The position numbers and the translations under genes are program-made. Shown piece by piece: positions 34,089 to 42,996 of a stretch of 64,000 nucleotides of DNA. This DNA comes from CAYNHF01 sp964397045 (GTDB lineage Bacteria > Actinomycetota > Acidimicrobiia > Spongiisociales > UBA5794): contig CAYNHF010000049.1 in the NCBI GenBank assembly GCA_964397045.1, positions 1 to 64,000 on the forward strand, written 5' to 3'. Within the stretch, counting starts at the first letter, position 1. Each line of letters starts with the position of its first letter. The notes under the pieces were generated by a model. It was not told where the DNA came from. It ran no database searches and worked only from the letters and a program-made list of their open reading frames with translations.

Positions 34089-36038
34089 CTACTTGTAGCT
34101 CCGCTGTGTGAGGGCGACGTACTCGAACTCGAGGTCCTCCACGTGTTTGGCCGGTTCGGCGCCTTGTCCTCGCCATTCCCAGGCGGACACATTGGAGAAG
34201 TCTTCGTCGTCGCGCAGGGCTTCACCCTCGGGCGTCTGGTGTTCGATACGAAAGTGGCCCCCGCACGATTCCTCGCGATCGAGCGCATCACGGCACATCA
34301 GTTCCGCTAGTTCGAAGAAGTCGGCCACGCGACCTGCCTTCTCCAGTGACTGATTGACCGTCTCGTTCTGACCGAGGACGCGAGCGTCCTTCGCGAAATC
34401 AGCTTTCAGCAGTGGGATTTCCGTGAGTGCCTTCTCGAGGCCTTCCGTGCTGCGCGACATGCCGCAGTACTCGATCATGATGTTGCCGAGTTCGCGATGG
34501 AACGAGTCGACCGTCCTGGTGCCTTTGGTGTCGAGACGGCGCCGGATCTCGCGGTTGATCTCGTCTTCGACCTCGGTGAAGGCTCGGTCGCTCGTGGGGA
34601 CAGGATCGGCGTTCAGGTAATCGGCCAGGTAGTCGCCGATCGTGTACGGCAGTACGAAATAGCCGTCTGCCAGTCCCTGCATGAGTGCGGAGGCCCCGAG
34701 CCGATTGGCGCCGTGATCTGAGAAATTCGCTTCGCCGATCGCATAGAGGCCGGGGATGGTCGTCATCAGGTTGTAGTCCACCCAGAGGCCGCCCATCGTG
34801 TAGTGCGGCGCCGGGTAGATGCGCATCGGCGTTTCGTATGGGTTCTCGTCTGTGATGCGTTCGTACATCTCGAACAGGTTGCCGTAGCGGGCCTCGATGG
34901 CATCGCGGCCGAGGCGTTCGATGGAGTCTGCAAAGTCCAGATAGACACCGTTATTGAGGGGACCCACACCCCGCCCCGCATCGATCATGCGCATCGCGGC
35001 TCGCGACGCCACGTCGCGCGGGACCAGGTTTCCGAAAGCCGGGTAGACGCGTTCGAGGTAGTAGTCGCGTTCGTCTTCGGGTATGTCTGCCGCAGGCCTG
35101 GTTTCGTCCGCAGATTCGGGCACCCAGATCCTGCCATCGTTGCGCAAGGACTCGGACATGAGGGTCAGCTTGGATTGGAATTCGTCGCTGGCGGGAATGC
35201 AGGTCGGGTGGATCTGGGTGAAAGACGGATTGGCGAAAAGCGCGCCTTTCTTGTGGGCTCGCCAGATCGCGGTGGCGTTGCATGCCATCGCGTTGGTGGA
35301 GAGGTAGTACGCGTTGGCGTAGCCGCCGGTTGCCAGGACCACCGCATGAGCCGAGTACGAGCTGATCTCTCCTGTTACCAGGTCACGCACGACGATTCCT
35401 ACCGCGTGCCCGTCCTTCACGACGATGTCGAGCATCTCGGTTCGGTGGTGGACGTTGACGGACCCTGCCGCTACCTGCCGCTCCAGTGCCTGGTACGCGC
35501 CGAGCAGGAGCTGCTGGCCGGTCTGTCCTCTGGCGTAGAACGTGCGGGATACCTGGGCCCCGCCGAAGGATCGGTTCGCCAATTGGCCGCCGTATTCGCG
35601 GGCGAAGGGCACCCCCTGGGCGGTGCACTGGTCGATGATCTCGTTCGCCACCTGGGCGAGCCGATAAACGTTCGACTCGCGAGAGCGGTAGTCGCCACCC
35701 TTCACCGTGTCGTAGAACAGCCGGAAAATGGAGTCACCGTCGTTGGGGTAGTTCTTGGCTGCATTGATCCCGCCCTGGGCCGAGATCGAATGCGCCCGCC
35801 GCGGGGAGTCGTTGTAGGTGAACGCATCGACGTGATAGCCGAGCTCGCCGAAGGTGGCCGCCGCAGACGCGCCTGCGAGGCCGGTTCCGACGACGATGAT
35901 GCGGTACTTGCGCTTGTTGGCCGGGTTGACGAGACGGATGTTGAACTTGTGCTCGTCCCACTGCTGCGAGATGTCACCCGCCGGCGTCCGGGCATCGAGG
36001 CTGCGCATGCCGGCTTCGGACTGTACGAAATCGCTCAT
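34089..36038 (-). CDS. sdhA: Succinate dehydrogenase flavoprotein subunit
   Basis: A 649-residue flavoprotein. The FAD fold is VVGTGLAGASAAATFGELGY (49-68) and the covalent-FAD His83 lies in RRAHSISAQGGINA. FARGQTG-type, QIHPTCIP and NRLGASALMQGL motifs are present; the last two belong to the substrate and FAD sites. It oxidises succinate to fumarate. It is of the Bacillus/Bacteroides three-subunit type rather than the E. coli four-subunit type. Its ATG at 36038 overlaps the sdhC stop (ATGA). Confidence 0.95.
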   Translation of the reverse strand: MSDFVQSEAGMRSLDARTPAGDISQQWDEHKFNIRLVNPANKRKYRIIVVGTGLAGASAAATFGELGYHVDAFTYNDSPRRAHSISAQGGINAAKNYPNDGDSIFRLFYDTVKGGDYRSRESNVYRLAQVANEIIDQCTAQGVPFAREYGGQLANRSFGGAQVSRTFYARGQTGQQLLLGAYQALERQVAAGSVNVHHRTEMLDIVVKDGHAVGIVVRDLVTGEISSYSAHAVVLATGGYANAYYLSTNAMACNATAIWRAHKKGALFANPSFTQIHPTCIPASDEFQSKLTLMSESLRNDGRIWVPESADETRPAADIPEDERDYYLERVYPAFGNLVPRDVASRAAMRMIDAGRGVGPLNNGVYLDFADSIERLGRDAIEARYGNLFEMYERITDENPYETPMRIYPAPHYTMGGLWVDYNLMTTIPGLYAIGEANFSDHGANRLGASALMQGLADGYFVLPYTIGDYLADYLNADPVPTSDRAFTEVEDEINREIRRRLDTKGTRTVDSFHRELGNIMIEYCGMSRSTEGLEKALTEIPLLKADFAKDARVLGQNETVNQSLEKAGRVADFFELAELMCRDALDREESCGGHFRIEHQTPEGEALRDDEDFSNVSAWEWRGQGAEPAKHVEDLEFEYVALTQRSYK

Positions 36039-36775
36039 GAGATGATGCCGGTGAGGACGGCGATGGGAATGCTGAGGTTCCCGATCACGATGATCGCCGT
36101 GAACACCCAGGCAAAAGTGCGCCGGGAATGGTTGTAGCGGGAGTTGTTGGAGCCGACGCTCTGGAAGAGGCTCCAAGCGCCGTGGAAGATATGAAAGCCG
36201 AGAGCGATATTGGCCGCGATGTAGATTGCGGAGACAAGAGGACGACTCAGGCTGGCTACCAGGTTGCCGTACACGTCGCCCCGTTCGAAGGCGGTGGTGG
36301 CTGGTGGTGCTGGGGTGCCCCAGGTGAGATCCGCCAGGTGGAAGAGCAGGAACAGCAGAACGATGGTGCCGGTCCAACGCATGGTGCGCGAAGCGTAGTT
36401 CGAGGCAACCCAGTGCCGCGAGGCCTCGTATTTCACCGGGCCGCGGGTCTGCCTGGCCCGAATCGCCAATTGGTAGGCGGCCACAATGTGCACTGCAAAG
36501 GTGAATGTGAGTCCGATCCGCATGATCCACAGCAGGTGGGTAGACGGGACCAGATGGCCACCGAGGTCGCGGAGGGCTTCGCCATACTCGTTGATCTCTT
36601 CGGGGCCGAAGAAGACCTTCAAGTTGCCGAGCATGTGGGCGAATACGTACAACAGGAGGAAGATGCCGGTGATCGCCATGATCCACTTCTTGCCGACCTC
36701 AGAGCGATAGAAGGTGACGACCCAGGGCTCGCGGCGGCGGGTTTTGCCGGCTCCTGGAGTTGCGGTCGTCGTCAC
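36035..36775 (-). CDS. sdhC: Succinate dehydrogenase cytochrome b subunit
   Basis: A membrane anchor of about 246 residues with five hydrophobic segments and several His residues positioned for two hemes (FAHMLGN, HIVAAYQ, HLADLTW, HIFHGAWS). This five-helix diheme form is the Bacillus-type SdhC and normally reduces menaquinone. The first 15-20 residues are polar and Thr/Arg-rich. The start is uncertain: GTG at 36775 has GGAGG about 10 bases upstream; in-frame upstream starts as far as 36958 would add up to 61 residues of low-complexity sequence. Confidence 0.88.
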   Translation of the reverse strand: MTTTATPGAGKTRRREPWVVTFYRSEVGKKWIMAITGIFLLLYVFAHMLGNLKVFFGPEEINEYGEALRDLGGHLVPSTHLLWIMRIGLTFTFAVHIVAAYQLAIRARQTRGPVKYEASRHWVASNYASRTMRWTGTIVLLFLLFHLADLTWGTPAPPATTAFERGDVYGNLVASLSRPLVSAIYIAANIALGFHIFHGAWSLFQSVGSNNSRYNHSRRTFAWVFTAIIVIGNLSIPIAVLTGIIS

Positions 36776-36926
36776 CTGCCTCGTTCCTCCTCGTGGCGTG
36801 ACCGTGGTCGGCCGCATTATGCCCGGCGGGAGGGGATTGTTCGAATTCGTAGGCTCGGGCCCCGCGACTCTGCCCGCGAACGCATCGTCCGTTGTCGATA
36901 ATCGTTGTGTCTCAAGCCTTTCGGGG

Positions 36927-36955
36927 TTGACAGGCGCGCGGCAGGTTGTTTGAAT
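36927..36955 (+). promoter_or_regulatory. Candidate whiB promoter
   Basis: TTGACA (36927-36932) and TTGAAT (36950-36955) are 17 bases apart, giving a leader of about 30 bases with TAGGAG before the GTG. The 8-base palindrome GTAATTAC lies at 36965-36972, downstream of the start point, and could be an operator. Confidence 0.45.
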
Positions 36956-36992
36956 CACACCGGCGTAATTACAACCGTGTAGGAGTTACAGC

Positions 36993-37274
36993 GTGTTCAC
37001 GCAATTGCTTGAGGTCCTCGGATCCAATGATCTCGCTTGGCAGGACCTGGCGAATTGCCGAGGGGCGGATCCGGATCTCTTCTTCCCCGAGCGGGGCGCG
37101 TCCACGCGCACTGCCAAAGGGATTTGCCGAGAATGCTCGGTACAAGGTGAGTGTCTCGAATTTGCGATCGTCTCGAGCGAGAAGTTCGGGATCTGGGGAG
37201 GGATGTCGGAGCGCGAGCGGCGACGGATCCGGCGCCAGCGTGCGGTAGCCGCCGCGCAGCGGCAGGCTGGGTAG
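36993..37274 (+). CDS. whiB: WhiB-family transcription factor
   Basis: A 93-residue WhiB-like protein. The four cluster ligands are Cys22, Cys45, Cys48 and Cys54, followed by GIWGG (66-70) and a basic tail (RERRRIRRQR) that contacts DNA. These [4Fe-4S] proteins bind the primary sigma factor and act as redox or NO-responsive regulators; the family is restricted to Actinobacteria and their phages, the best taxonomic clue in the window. The paralogue (WhiB1 to WhiB7) cannot be assigned safely. It is divergent from sdhCAB. Confidence 0.93.
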   Translation: MFTQLLEVLGSNDLAWQDLANCRGADPDLFFPERGASTRTAKGICRECSVQGECLEFAIVSSEKFGIWGGMSERERRRIRRQRAVAAAQRQAG

Positions 37275-37444
37275 TTTCTCGATCGTCTCGGTTTGGTCTC
37301 GGCTACGCTTCGATAGCATCGTTTGAGACGTCCACGAAGGGTGCTGATGCCGGAGACCGCGCGTCCGCTGAGAGTCGATGACCAGGTCATTTGGCGCTCC
37401 GGCCGTGCGTGTTGTGGTTCAGTCGCCCACCAAGAGGAGTAGCC

Positions 37445-38371
37445 ATGTCGTTTGCGGTTGTTGTCGTCCTCGTGGTGATCGCCGCGGTCGTGATCGCAGC
37501 GGTGATTCGAAGTCGGCGGTCGTCGTCCGACGACGGGGCCGGTGCCGAAGCCGGGCCCGCCTCGAAGGGCCCCATCCCAGATGACTACAACCGGCTGCGG
37601 CCCCGGTACCGCGAGTTCCACGTCGAGGGATCCGTGGCACACGTGACCTTTGACGTGCCGCTGGGTCAGGATGGTGCCGACGAGGTCCTCTCCTCGCTTC
37701 TGGTGCGAGAGGCCGTCGAGGTGTTGCGCGAAAAGCAACGTGAAGACACGGTGCTCGGAGGTATCGAGGAGGTCAAGGCGTACGGCCGTCGTGCCGGAGC
37801 CGACGTCTTCGTCGGTGAGGTCGAGGTCGCTGTTTCGGACGAGCTCCCCGATTACGGCTTCCCCATGGCTGAGCTTCACGATGTCGAGGTCGACCCAGAG
37901 GCCCCTGCAACATCGGGCAGGTCGGAATTCGCGGCACGTGCGGAAGGCGACCGCCTCGACCCAATCGGAGAAGACATCGAACTGACCTCCGGGATCGAGG
38001 CCGGGCTGCGGGCACAAGGCGTCGATCCGGAAACGATGTCTGCCGGTGATTTGATCCTGGGACTGCTCCGCCTCTCGGACCACCAAGTGACTCCGGGGAC
38101 GGCCCCAGACACGTATCTGGCACGTCGCCCCGGCGTGTCGCTGTTCGTGAAAGTGGTAGACCACACGGCGGGCTCCTACCCGGAGCTGGATGAGGCGGAC
38201 ATGCGAGCCTTCGTAGCAGGCTTCACTCACTCCAAGGCGGAGCGGGGGTGGCTGGTGACCGACAAGTTCGGTCCATTCTCGGTCTACGAGAAGGAGCGCA
38301 GGATGCCGGAGTGCCGCTTCGTCACCCGGGAGCGTTTGCAGGGAGTGGTGGACGGCTTCGCGTTGTCGTGA
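37445..38371 (+). CDS. Membrane-anchored protein of unknown function
   Basis: A 308-residue protein with one N-terminal transmembrane helix (residues 3-22, very Val/Ala/Ile-rich), a short Ser/Asp/Gly linker and a soluble region of about 270 residues rich in Asp, Glu, Val and Arg with mixed alpha/beta character. I recognise no family motif. ATG at 37445 has AGAGGAG upstream. It lies between whiB and tatA; the N-in membrane helix suggests the domain is outside or is tethered at the inner face, which I cannot decide. Confidence 0.7.
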   Translation: MSFAVVVVLVVIAAVVIAAVIRSRRSSSDDGAGAEAGPASKGPIPDDYNRLRPRYREFHVEGSVAHVTFDVPLGQDGADEVLSSLLVREAVEVLREKQREDTVLGGIEEVKAYGRRAGADVFVGEVEVAVSDELPDYGFPMAELHDVEVDPEAPATSGRSEFAARAEGDRLDPIGEDIELTSGIEAGLRAQGVDPETMSAGDLILGLLRLSDHQVTPGTAPDTYLARRPGVSLFVKVVDHTAGSYPELDEADMRAFVAGFTHSKAERGWLVTDKFGPFSVYEKERRMPECRFVTRERLQGVVDGFALS

Positions 38372-38449
38372 GGCGACATTGGGCTGCCGGCCCAGCTACC
38401 GGTGCCAGAGCGGCGCCTCACTACACTGGGGTTGTCGAAGGAGGCAGCA

Positions 38450-38629
38450 GTGCTCCAGAACATCCAGCCGATGGAAATCCTGCTTGTCGTGCTCGTGATC
38501 GTTCTCTTCTTCACGGCCCGGAAGCTTCCCGACCTCGCCCGATCGATTGGAGCTTCCCGCAAGGAGTTCCGCAAGGGCCGCGACGAAGGTGCCGAGGATC
38601 CTGAGGATGAGAACAACTCCGCGAGCTGA
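38450..38629 (+). CDS. tatA: Twin-arginine translocase TatA/TatE-type subunit
   Basis: A 59-residue protein with a short N-terminal helix (PMEILLVVLVIVLFF), the hinge TARKLPDLARSIG and a charged amphipathic tail (SRKEFRKGRDEG) ending in acidic residues. This is the TatA layout; TatB is usually longer. It forms the pore of the Tat system exporting folded proteins. The GTG start has AAGGAGG 5 bases upstream; TACACT at 38422-38427 may be its -10. It lies directly before an ECF sigma operon, comparable to the sigE-rseA-htrA-tatB neighbourhood of mycobacteria. Confidence 0.88.
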   Translation: MLQNIQPMEILLVVLVIVLFFTARKLPDLARSIGASRKEFRKGRDEGAEDPEDENNSAS

Positions 38630-38637
38630 TGCCCCCG

Positions 38638-38663
38638 GGAACCGCAGCGTGCGTGCATTCGTT
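38638..38663 (+). promoter_or_regulatory. ECF-type autoregulatory promoter for the sigma operon
   Basis: GGAAC (38638-38642) and CGTT (38660-38663) are separated by exactly 17 bases, the classic ECF sigma promoter pattern, and lie 25 bases before the sigma factor ATG. This suggests the sigma factor transcribes its own operon. Confidence 0.7.
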
Positions 38664-38688
38664 ACCCCATTCGTGAACAGGGGAAGAC

Positions 38689-39198
38689 ATGGCTGACGAC
38701 CTGGTTCCGAGCTGGGAAGACGTAGCGCGACTGTATGGGCGCAAGATCTACAACTTTGCATATCGCCTCACCGGCAACCCGGACGATGCTGCCGACCTGG
38801 TCCAGGAGGTGCTCCTCAGAGTCCGCAAGGGCCTCGCGGGCTACACCCCGGGATCATTCGAGGGCTGGCTCTGGCGAATCACCCGAAACGCCTTCCTCGA
38901 TTCTGTTCGGAAGAAGAAGCGACGTCCCGAATCGCCCCTACCCGACGAGGATCGATGGACGATGGCCACCAGCCCGTCGCCGGATGAGGTGCTGGCTTCG
39001 GTTCGCCTCAGCGAGAACGTGCAGGCTGCGCTGCTCAAGCTACCGATGGAGTTTCGCGAATCTGTGGTCCTCTGCGACGTGGTCGGACTCAGTTATGAGG
39101 AGATCGCCACGGCCATCGATGCGCCCATCGGGACCGTTCGCAGCCGGATCCACCGCGGTCGCAAACTGCTCAGGGAGATGCTGACGTGGCCGGTCTGA
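38689..39198 (+). CDS. ECF RNA polymerase sigma factor (SigE-like)
   Basis: A 169-residue group 4 sigma factor. Region 2 covers about 10-80 (YRLTGNPDDAADLVQEVLL; FEGWLWRITRN), region 4 about 110-165 (LPMEFRESVVLCDVVGLSYE and the helix-turn-helix GTVRSRIHRGRK). It redirects RNA polymerase to envelope- or redox-stress genes. The stop overlaps the anti-sigma start by 13 bases. Its own type of promoter, GGAAC-N17-CGTT, lies just upstream. Neighbouring tatA and an HtrA gene 5 kb away favour a SigE-like envelope role, by inference. Confidence 0.92.
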   Translation: MADDLVPSWEDVARLYGRKIYNFAYRLTGNPDDAADLVQEVLLRVRKGLAGYTPGSFEGWLWRITRNAFLDSVRKKKRRPESPLPDEDRWTMATSPSPDEVLASVRLSENVQAALLKLPMEFRESVVLCDVVGLSYEEIATAIDAPIGTVRSRIHRGRKLLREMLTWPV

Positions 39199-39800
39199 TT
39201 CCCAATCGCCACGTCTCAGGGGAGGTGCTTTCTGCCTATTTGGACGGCGAACTGCAGTCGGGAGAGCTCGACGTCGTAGTGGATCATTTGGGTGGATGTC
39301 AGGCCTGCATCGCCGAGTTTCACGAACTCAAGGAGACGAGAGCCTGGCTGCGCACGCTGCCGGAACTTGCAGTGCCTGATCGTGTCGTGCGCTCGGTCCA
39401 CTACGGACCCGAACTGTCTGCGTTCCTGGATGGTGAACTCGGTCTGGTTGAGCAGCGCGAGGTGACCGATCATCTCGCCGGCTGCCTGTACTGCCGCGAG
39501 GAACTGCAGGAACTGGACGCGGCCCGGGTTGCGATTCGTTCGTTGCCCCGCCTCGAGCCACCAGTTTTGCTCGAGGTAGCAGCGCGTCGCACTGGCCACA
39601 CCCGGCGCTGGAGATTGGTCACGGTGACGGCAGGTGTTGCTGCCGCGTTGATCGTCGCGCTCGGCGTCGCGGCTTCGGGGCCGGAGCAGGTTGCAGACAT
39701 CGACCTGGATTCGTTCGCCGATCGCCACGTGGCCCGGGCTTCTGTAGAACCCGGCTTCGCGGTGATTCCCGCAGTCGGCCCGACGGGGGCGACGCCGTGA
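39186..39800 (+). CDS. Membrane anti-sigma factor with two ZAS zinc-finger domains
   Basis: A 204-residue anti-sigma factor. It carries two consecutive zinc-binding anti-sigma motifs: His34-Cys38-Cys41 (DHLGGCQAC) and His96-Cys100-Cys103 (DHLAGCLYC), each preceded by a similar SAYLDGEL/SAFLDGEL segment, so the N-terminal half is an internal duplication. A transmembrane helix follows at about 143-164 and then a 40-residue outer tail. It would hold the sigma factor inactive at the membrane until cleaved or reduced. GTG start with GGGAG 8 bases upstream; its stop overlaps the next GTG (GTGA). Confidence 0.88.
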   Translation: MAGLIPNRHVSGEVLSAYLDGELQSGELDVVVDHLGGCQACIAEFHELKETRAWLRTLPELAVPDRVVRSVHYGPELSAFLDGELGLVEQREVTDHLAGCLYCREELQELDAARVAIRSLPRLEPPVLLEVAARRTGHTRRWRLVTVTAGVAAALIVALGVAASGPEQVADIDLDSFADRHVARASVEPGFAVIPAVGPTGATP

Positions 39801-40729
39801 GGCGGGCAAGGCACCTCGGTTGGGTAACGCTGCTGGTTGCGGCGGCACTTGTGCTGACGGCATCACCGGCCTCGGCCGATCTCGAGGAGTACCTGGAGGA
39901 GGCTGAGGAGGCCGACTACACCGGGCGCCGGCTGGTGGTGACCTTCTGGGCCGATGGCTCCGAGGTGGGCGTATTCGACGTGACACATGCCGGCGACATG
40001 ACGATGATCGAGGGCGGGCAGACGGCCAACGTGAGTGACGGGCGCGTGACAGGCGGCCAGGACCGAGATGCGGTGGTGCTCCAGGGCTGGTCACGTTCGT
40101 CGCTGACGGATCGCTACACCACCGCCGCGCCCGAGGCAGTCACCCGTCTGGGTAGAGCGGCTGAGAGTGTTGATGTGCTCGAGGATGGTCTGGTGCGGGC
40201 AAGGATCGTTTTCGACCTCGACACGCGGGTGCCGCTCCTCACCGAGATCTTCGACGGAGAAGGTGAGTTGTTCCGTTACTCGGCGATGATCGACTTCGAC
40301 CCGAACCCTTCGCTCCGATACGCCGACCTTGTTCCGGCGGCCGGCGAGTACGACGTGATGCTTCCCGCTGAATCAGCGACCATGCCGTCGACGGCTGCGG
40401 GATATGTACGCGCCGATACGTACGGCGGTCCGGATACCACCGTTCAGACGTTCTACACAGACGGCTTGTTCAAGTTTTCGATCTTCGAGATCGCGGGTGA
40501 CGCATCGCCGGAGCGGTTCGAGGCAGCGGGAGTACTCGAAGTCAACGAAGCCACGTACCTGCAACTGGTCACTCCAAGCGAGTTGTGGGTGATGTGGAGT
40601 GCAGCCGGATCGACGTACGTTCTGGTGGGAGATCTCCCCCCCGACCATCTGGCGTTGGTGCTGGCAGAGTTGCCGCAGCCGGACGGCGACGGGTTGTTCA
40701 ACCGTATCTGGCACGGCATCTTCGGATAA
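39797..40729 (+). CDS. RseB/MucB-like exported sigma regulator
   Basis: A 310-residue protein with an N-terminal signal peptide (cleavage near SPASA-D, residue 27) and a mature domain rich in beta strands. The C-terminal part (TFYTDGLFKFSIFEIAG; VTPSELWVMWSAAGSTYVLV) resembles MucB/RseB, which binds the outer part of a membrane anti-sigma factor and blocks its cleavage. Coupling to the anti-sigma gene (GTGA) and the shared ECF promoter support this. It is more diverged than proteobacterial RseB, so partner and signal are inferred. Confidence 0.75.
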   Translation: MRRARHLGWVTLLVAAALVLTASPASADLEEYLEEAEEADYTGRRLVVTFWADGSEVGVFDVTHAGDMTMIEGGQTANVSDGRVTGGQDRDAVVLQGWSRSSLTDRYTTAAPEAVTRLGRAAESVDVLEDGLVRARIVFDLDTRVPLLTEIFDGEGELFRYSAMIDFDPNPSLRYADLVPAAGEYDVMLPAESATMPSTAAGYVRADTYGGPDTTVQTFYTDGLFKFSIFEIAGDASPERFEAAGVLEVNEATYLQLVTPSELWVMWSAAGSTYVLVGDLPPDHLALVLAELPQPDGDGLFNRIWHGIFG

Positions 40730-40793
40730 CCGCCGGTGGCGCGGTGCAGCTGCATTCGCCGAGAGCGACCCTGGGTACGCAGCCGGAGAAGAG

Positions 40794-42809
40794 TCAGCCG
40801 ACCTTGATGGCGGCCAGTGCTGGATGGAGCACCTTTGCCACGTACTCGTCGTGGAGTTCCGGCACGGTCAGCAGCATCACGATGTAGAGGAAACCGCCGT
40901 CCTCCGCGAGCGCTACGTCGTACAGCAGATCGCCATCGGTGGCTGCGTGGATCGTCCACGACCGGTCGTCCTCGTAGAAGCTGGTCTCCCACGGTTCGGT
41001 GATCTCGAACTGGGAGCCGAGGTCGGTGATGAGCGAGTCGTACGTGACCAAACCTGCAGGCAAGGCCTGTTGGATGATTCCGCTGTCTCCCAGGCCTGGT
41101 GCCACGTACGCTCCGAAGCCCTGGCTCGACCATTCCTCGGGAACGACGCCGCTGATGACCACGTTGAGGAAGTCCTCGGAGAACGGTATGAGCACGATCT
41201 CGACGTTGCCGGGCACGAAGTAGACAGGACCCTCCAGCGTGTCGACGCAGGTGGCATCCGGTGGCGTGGTGGGATCTTCGAGAAACTCCAGGGTGATGCC
41301 GAGCGGGCAGGCCGAGGCCGTACTCACCCCGTGTGCCAGTCCGGGGAACTCGTAGAAGAAGCTCGCTTCGAGGTCGGCAGCCACCGTTTCCCCATACGAC
41401 GGTGGGGTGATGGGATCGAATTGCCCGCCGACGATCAGCGTCGGGATCGAACTGATCACCGGCTGGGTCTCGATGGGGTCTGCCAAACCGGCCCCCCAGA
41501 CGTCGCACTCGTGGTACTCACCCTGTGGGTCAGCGTAGATGTACTCGACTTCGGGGTACGCCTGGGCCGCCGCTTCGGCGGCCTCCACAGACGTGAAGGC
41601 GTATTCCTCGGCACACTGCACCGACACGTACATGCCGAGGCTGAAGAAGTCGCCCTGAGTAAAGAACGCGGACGCAACCCGTTCGGCCAGTGCCAGATCC
41701 CCTGCCTCGGCGTCGGCAATCATGTCCGGCAGGAGTGGAATGATCTCCTCCGAGTACAAACCCTGAAACAACAGCCCTGTGATGTCGTCACCCGACAGTC
41801 GGGCCGGGTGCTTGTCGCCTGTGGTGAAGTTCTGTATCTCGACCGCGGCTGGGGCTTCGTTGAGGGCCGCAACGAGCGCGAAGTACCGTTCCTCGAGGTC
41901 GGGGAAAGCTGCCGCGCAACGAGCGTCATCTGCGCAGTCCTCGAAGAAGGTATCGATGGCACGCTGCGCTGCCGCCGGCCCAGTGACCAGCATCTCATTC
42001 TGGAGCGGCACGGTGCTGTCCAGGATCACACTACGGATGCCTGCGGGATGGTCACGCATCGTGGTCAGACCGAGTCGAGTGCCGTAGGAAATGCCGTAGA
42101 GGTTCCACATGTCGTACCCGAGCGCGACCCGGAGGTCGGCGACGTCTGCGGCATTGTCTGCACTGGTGTAGGCGGTGACATCGACGCCACCTGCCGCCAG
42201 CCGCTGCGAACAAGCCGCGATGGCGGGCGCTTCCCTTTCGTTATAGGCCTCTGCCGACATTGGTTCATCGAGCAACTCGATCGTTACCTCGCGCACCTCG
42301 GGGCAGCTCAGGTTCGGTTCGCTGAAACCGACGCCTCGCTGGTCGAACAGGATCAGGTCCCGGTTCTCGGTGAAGGGAGCAAAGCGATCTTCGAATGCGA
42401 ACTGGAGCTGCTCGAGCGTGTAGCCGCCGGGGCCGCCGTCGAGGTACACCACCGGGTCTGGCTCCGGGTTATTTCCCATTGCAGGGAAGATCGCCACGTG
42501 CAAGCGAACCTGCTGGCCGGTGGGGTCGTCACGATCCTCGGGAACGACGAGATACCCACAGCGCGGCGAGTGGTCGACCGGGACGTCGAAGGCACATGAC
42601 GCATCTTCGAACACGGGAGTGTATGCAGCGGTAACGGCACCGGTAGCCGGCGGGGGAGCGTCGGATGAAGCTGTCCCCTGGTCCGGCTGAGAGGGGTTGG
42701 GCGTGGCAGCAGGCTGAGTGGTCGCGGTGGTCGTCGGGGCGGAGGTGGTGGGGCTACATGCCGCGACGACGAGCGCGATGACAACGAGAAACGGTGCGAG
42801 GAGTTTCAC
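40794..42809 (-). CDS. S33-family peptidase lipoprotein with extra C-terminal domain
   Basis: A 671-residue exported lipoprotein: signal with lipobox VAACS (Cys18), a Thr/Pro/Ser-rich linker (19-60), then an alpha/beta hydrolase of the tripeptidyl aminopeptidase/proline iminopeptidase type. VYLDGGPGGY is the oxyanion-hole motif, Ser241 lies in GISYGTR, the acid in GGQFDPITP and His in GLAHGV. About 150 residues follow the usual end and match nothing I know. It probably trims peptides at the cell surface. The GTG start appears leaderless: TAGGCT ends 7 bases upstream. Confidence 0.82.
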   Translation of the reverse strand: MKLLAPFLVVIALVVAACSPTTSAPTTTATTQPAATPNPSQPDQGTASSDAPPPATGAVTAAYTPVFEDASCAFDVPVDHSPRCGYLVVPEDRDDPTGQQVRLHVAIFPAMGNNPEPDPVVYLDGGPGGYTLEQLQFAFEDRFAPFTENRDLILFDQRGVGFSEPNLSCPEVREVTIELLDEPMSAEAYNEREAPAIAACSQRLAAGGVDVTAYTSADNAADVADLRVALGYDMWNLYGISYGTRLGLTTMRDHPAGIRSVILDSTVPLQNEMLVTGPAAAQRAIDTFFEDCADDARCAAAFPDLEERYFALVAALNEAPAAVEIQNFTTGDKHPARLSGDDITGLLFQGLYSEEIIPLLPDMIADAEAGDLALAERVASAFFTQGDFFSLGMYVSVQCAEEYAFTSVEAAEAAAQAYPEVEYIYADPQGEYHECDVWGAGLADPIETQPVISSIPTLIVGGQFDPITPPSYGETVAADLEASFFYEFPGLAHGVSTASACPLGITLEFLEDPTTPPDATCVDTLEGPVYFVPGNVEIVLIPFSEDFLNVVISGVVPEEWSSQGFGAYVAPGLGDSGIIQQALPAGLVTYDSLITDLGSQFEITEPWETSFYEDDRSWTIHAATDGDLLYDVALAEDGGFLYIVMLLTVPELHDEYVAKVLHPALAAIKVG

Positions 42810-42816
42810 GGGCGGC

Positions 42817-42822
42817 AGCCTA
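42817..42822 (-). promoter_or_regulatory. -10 element of the leaderless S33 lipoprotein gene
   Basis: On the minus strand TAGGCT is followed by seven bases and the GTG start at 42809, with no ribosome site between: the expected geometry for a leaderless transcript. Confidence 0.55.
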
Positions 42823-42996
42823 CCGGTGGTTGTCGGCTATGCCCGTGGATGCCGGCGCCAAAGCGGGCAGTATTGCGGTCTGGGTTCGGGGGTCCATGGG
42901 CACTTTTCGGTCTGGTGCTTTGCGCGCCTGAGCTATTGGGGCCGGCGGTGCTTCCCCGTGGCGACGGGACAGGCCCCAACTCGGCGCGGCCCCGGC

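Noticed and set aside
34803..36137. Plus-strand open frame opposite sdhA
   Set aside because: Shadow of sdhA; the real gene has all FAD and substrate motifs.
40599..42599. Long plus-strand open frame opposite the S33 lipoprotein gene
   Set aside because: GC-rich third-position shadow of a gene with an intact catalytic triad and signal peptide; the translation is low-complexity and unrecognisable.
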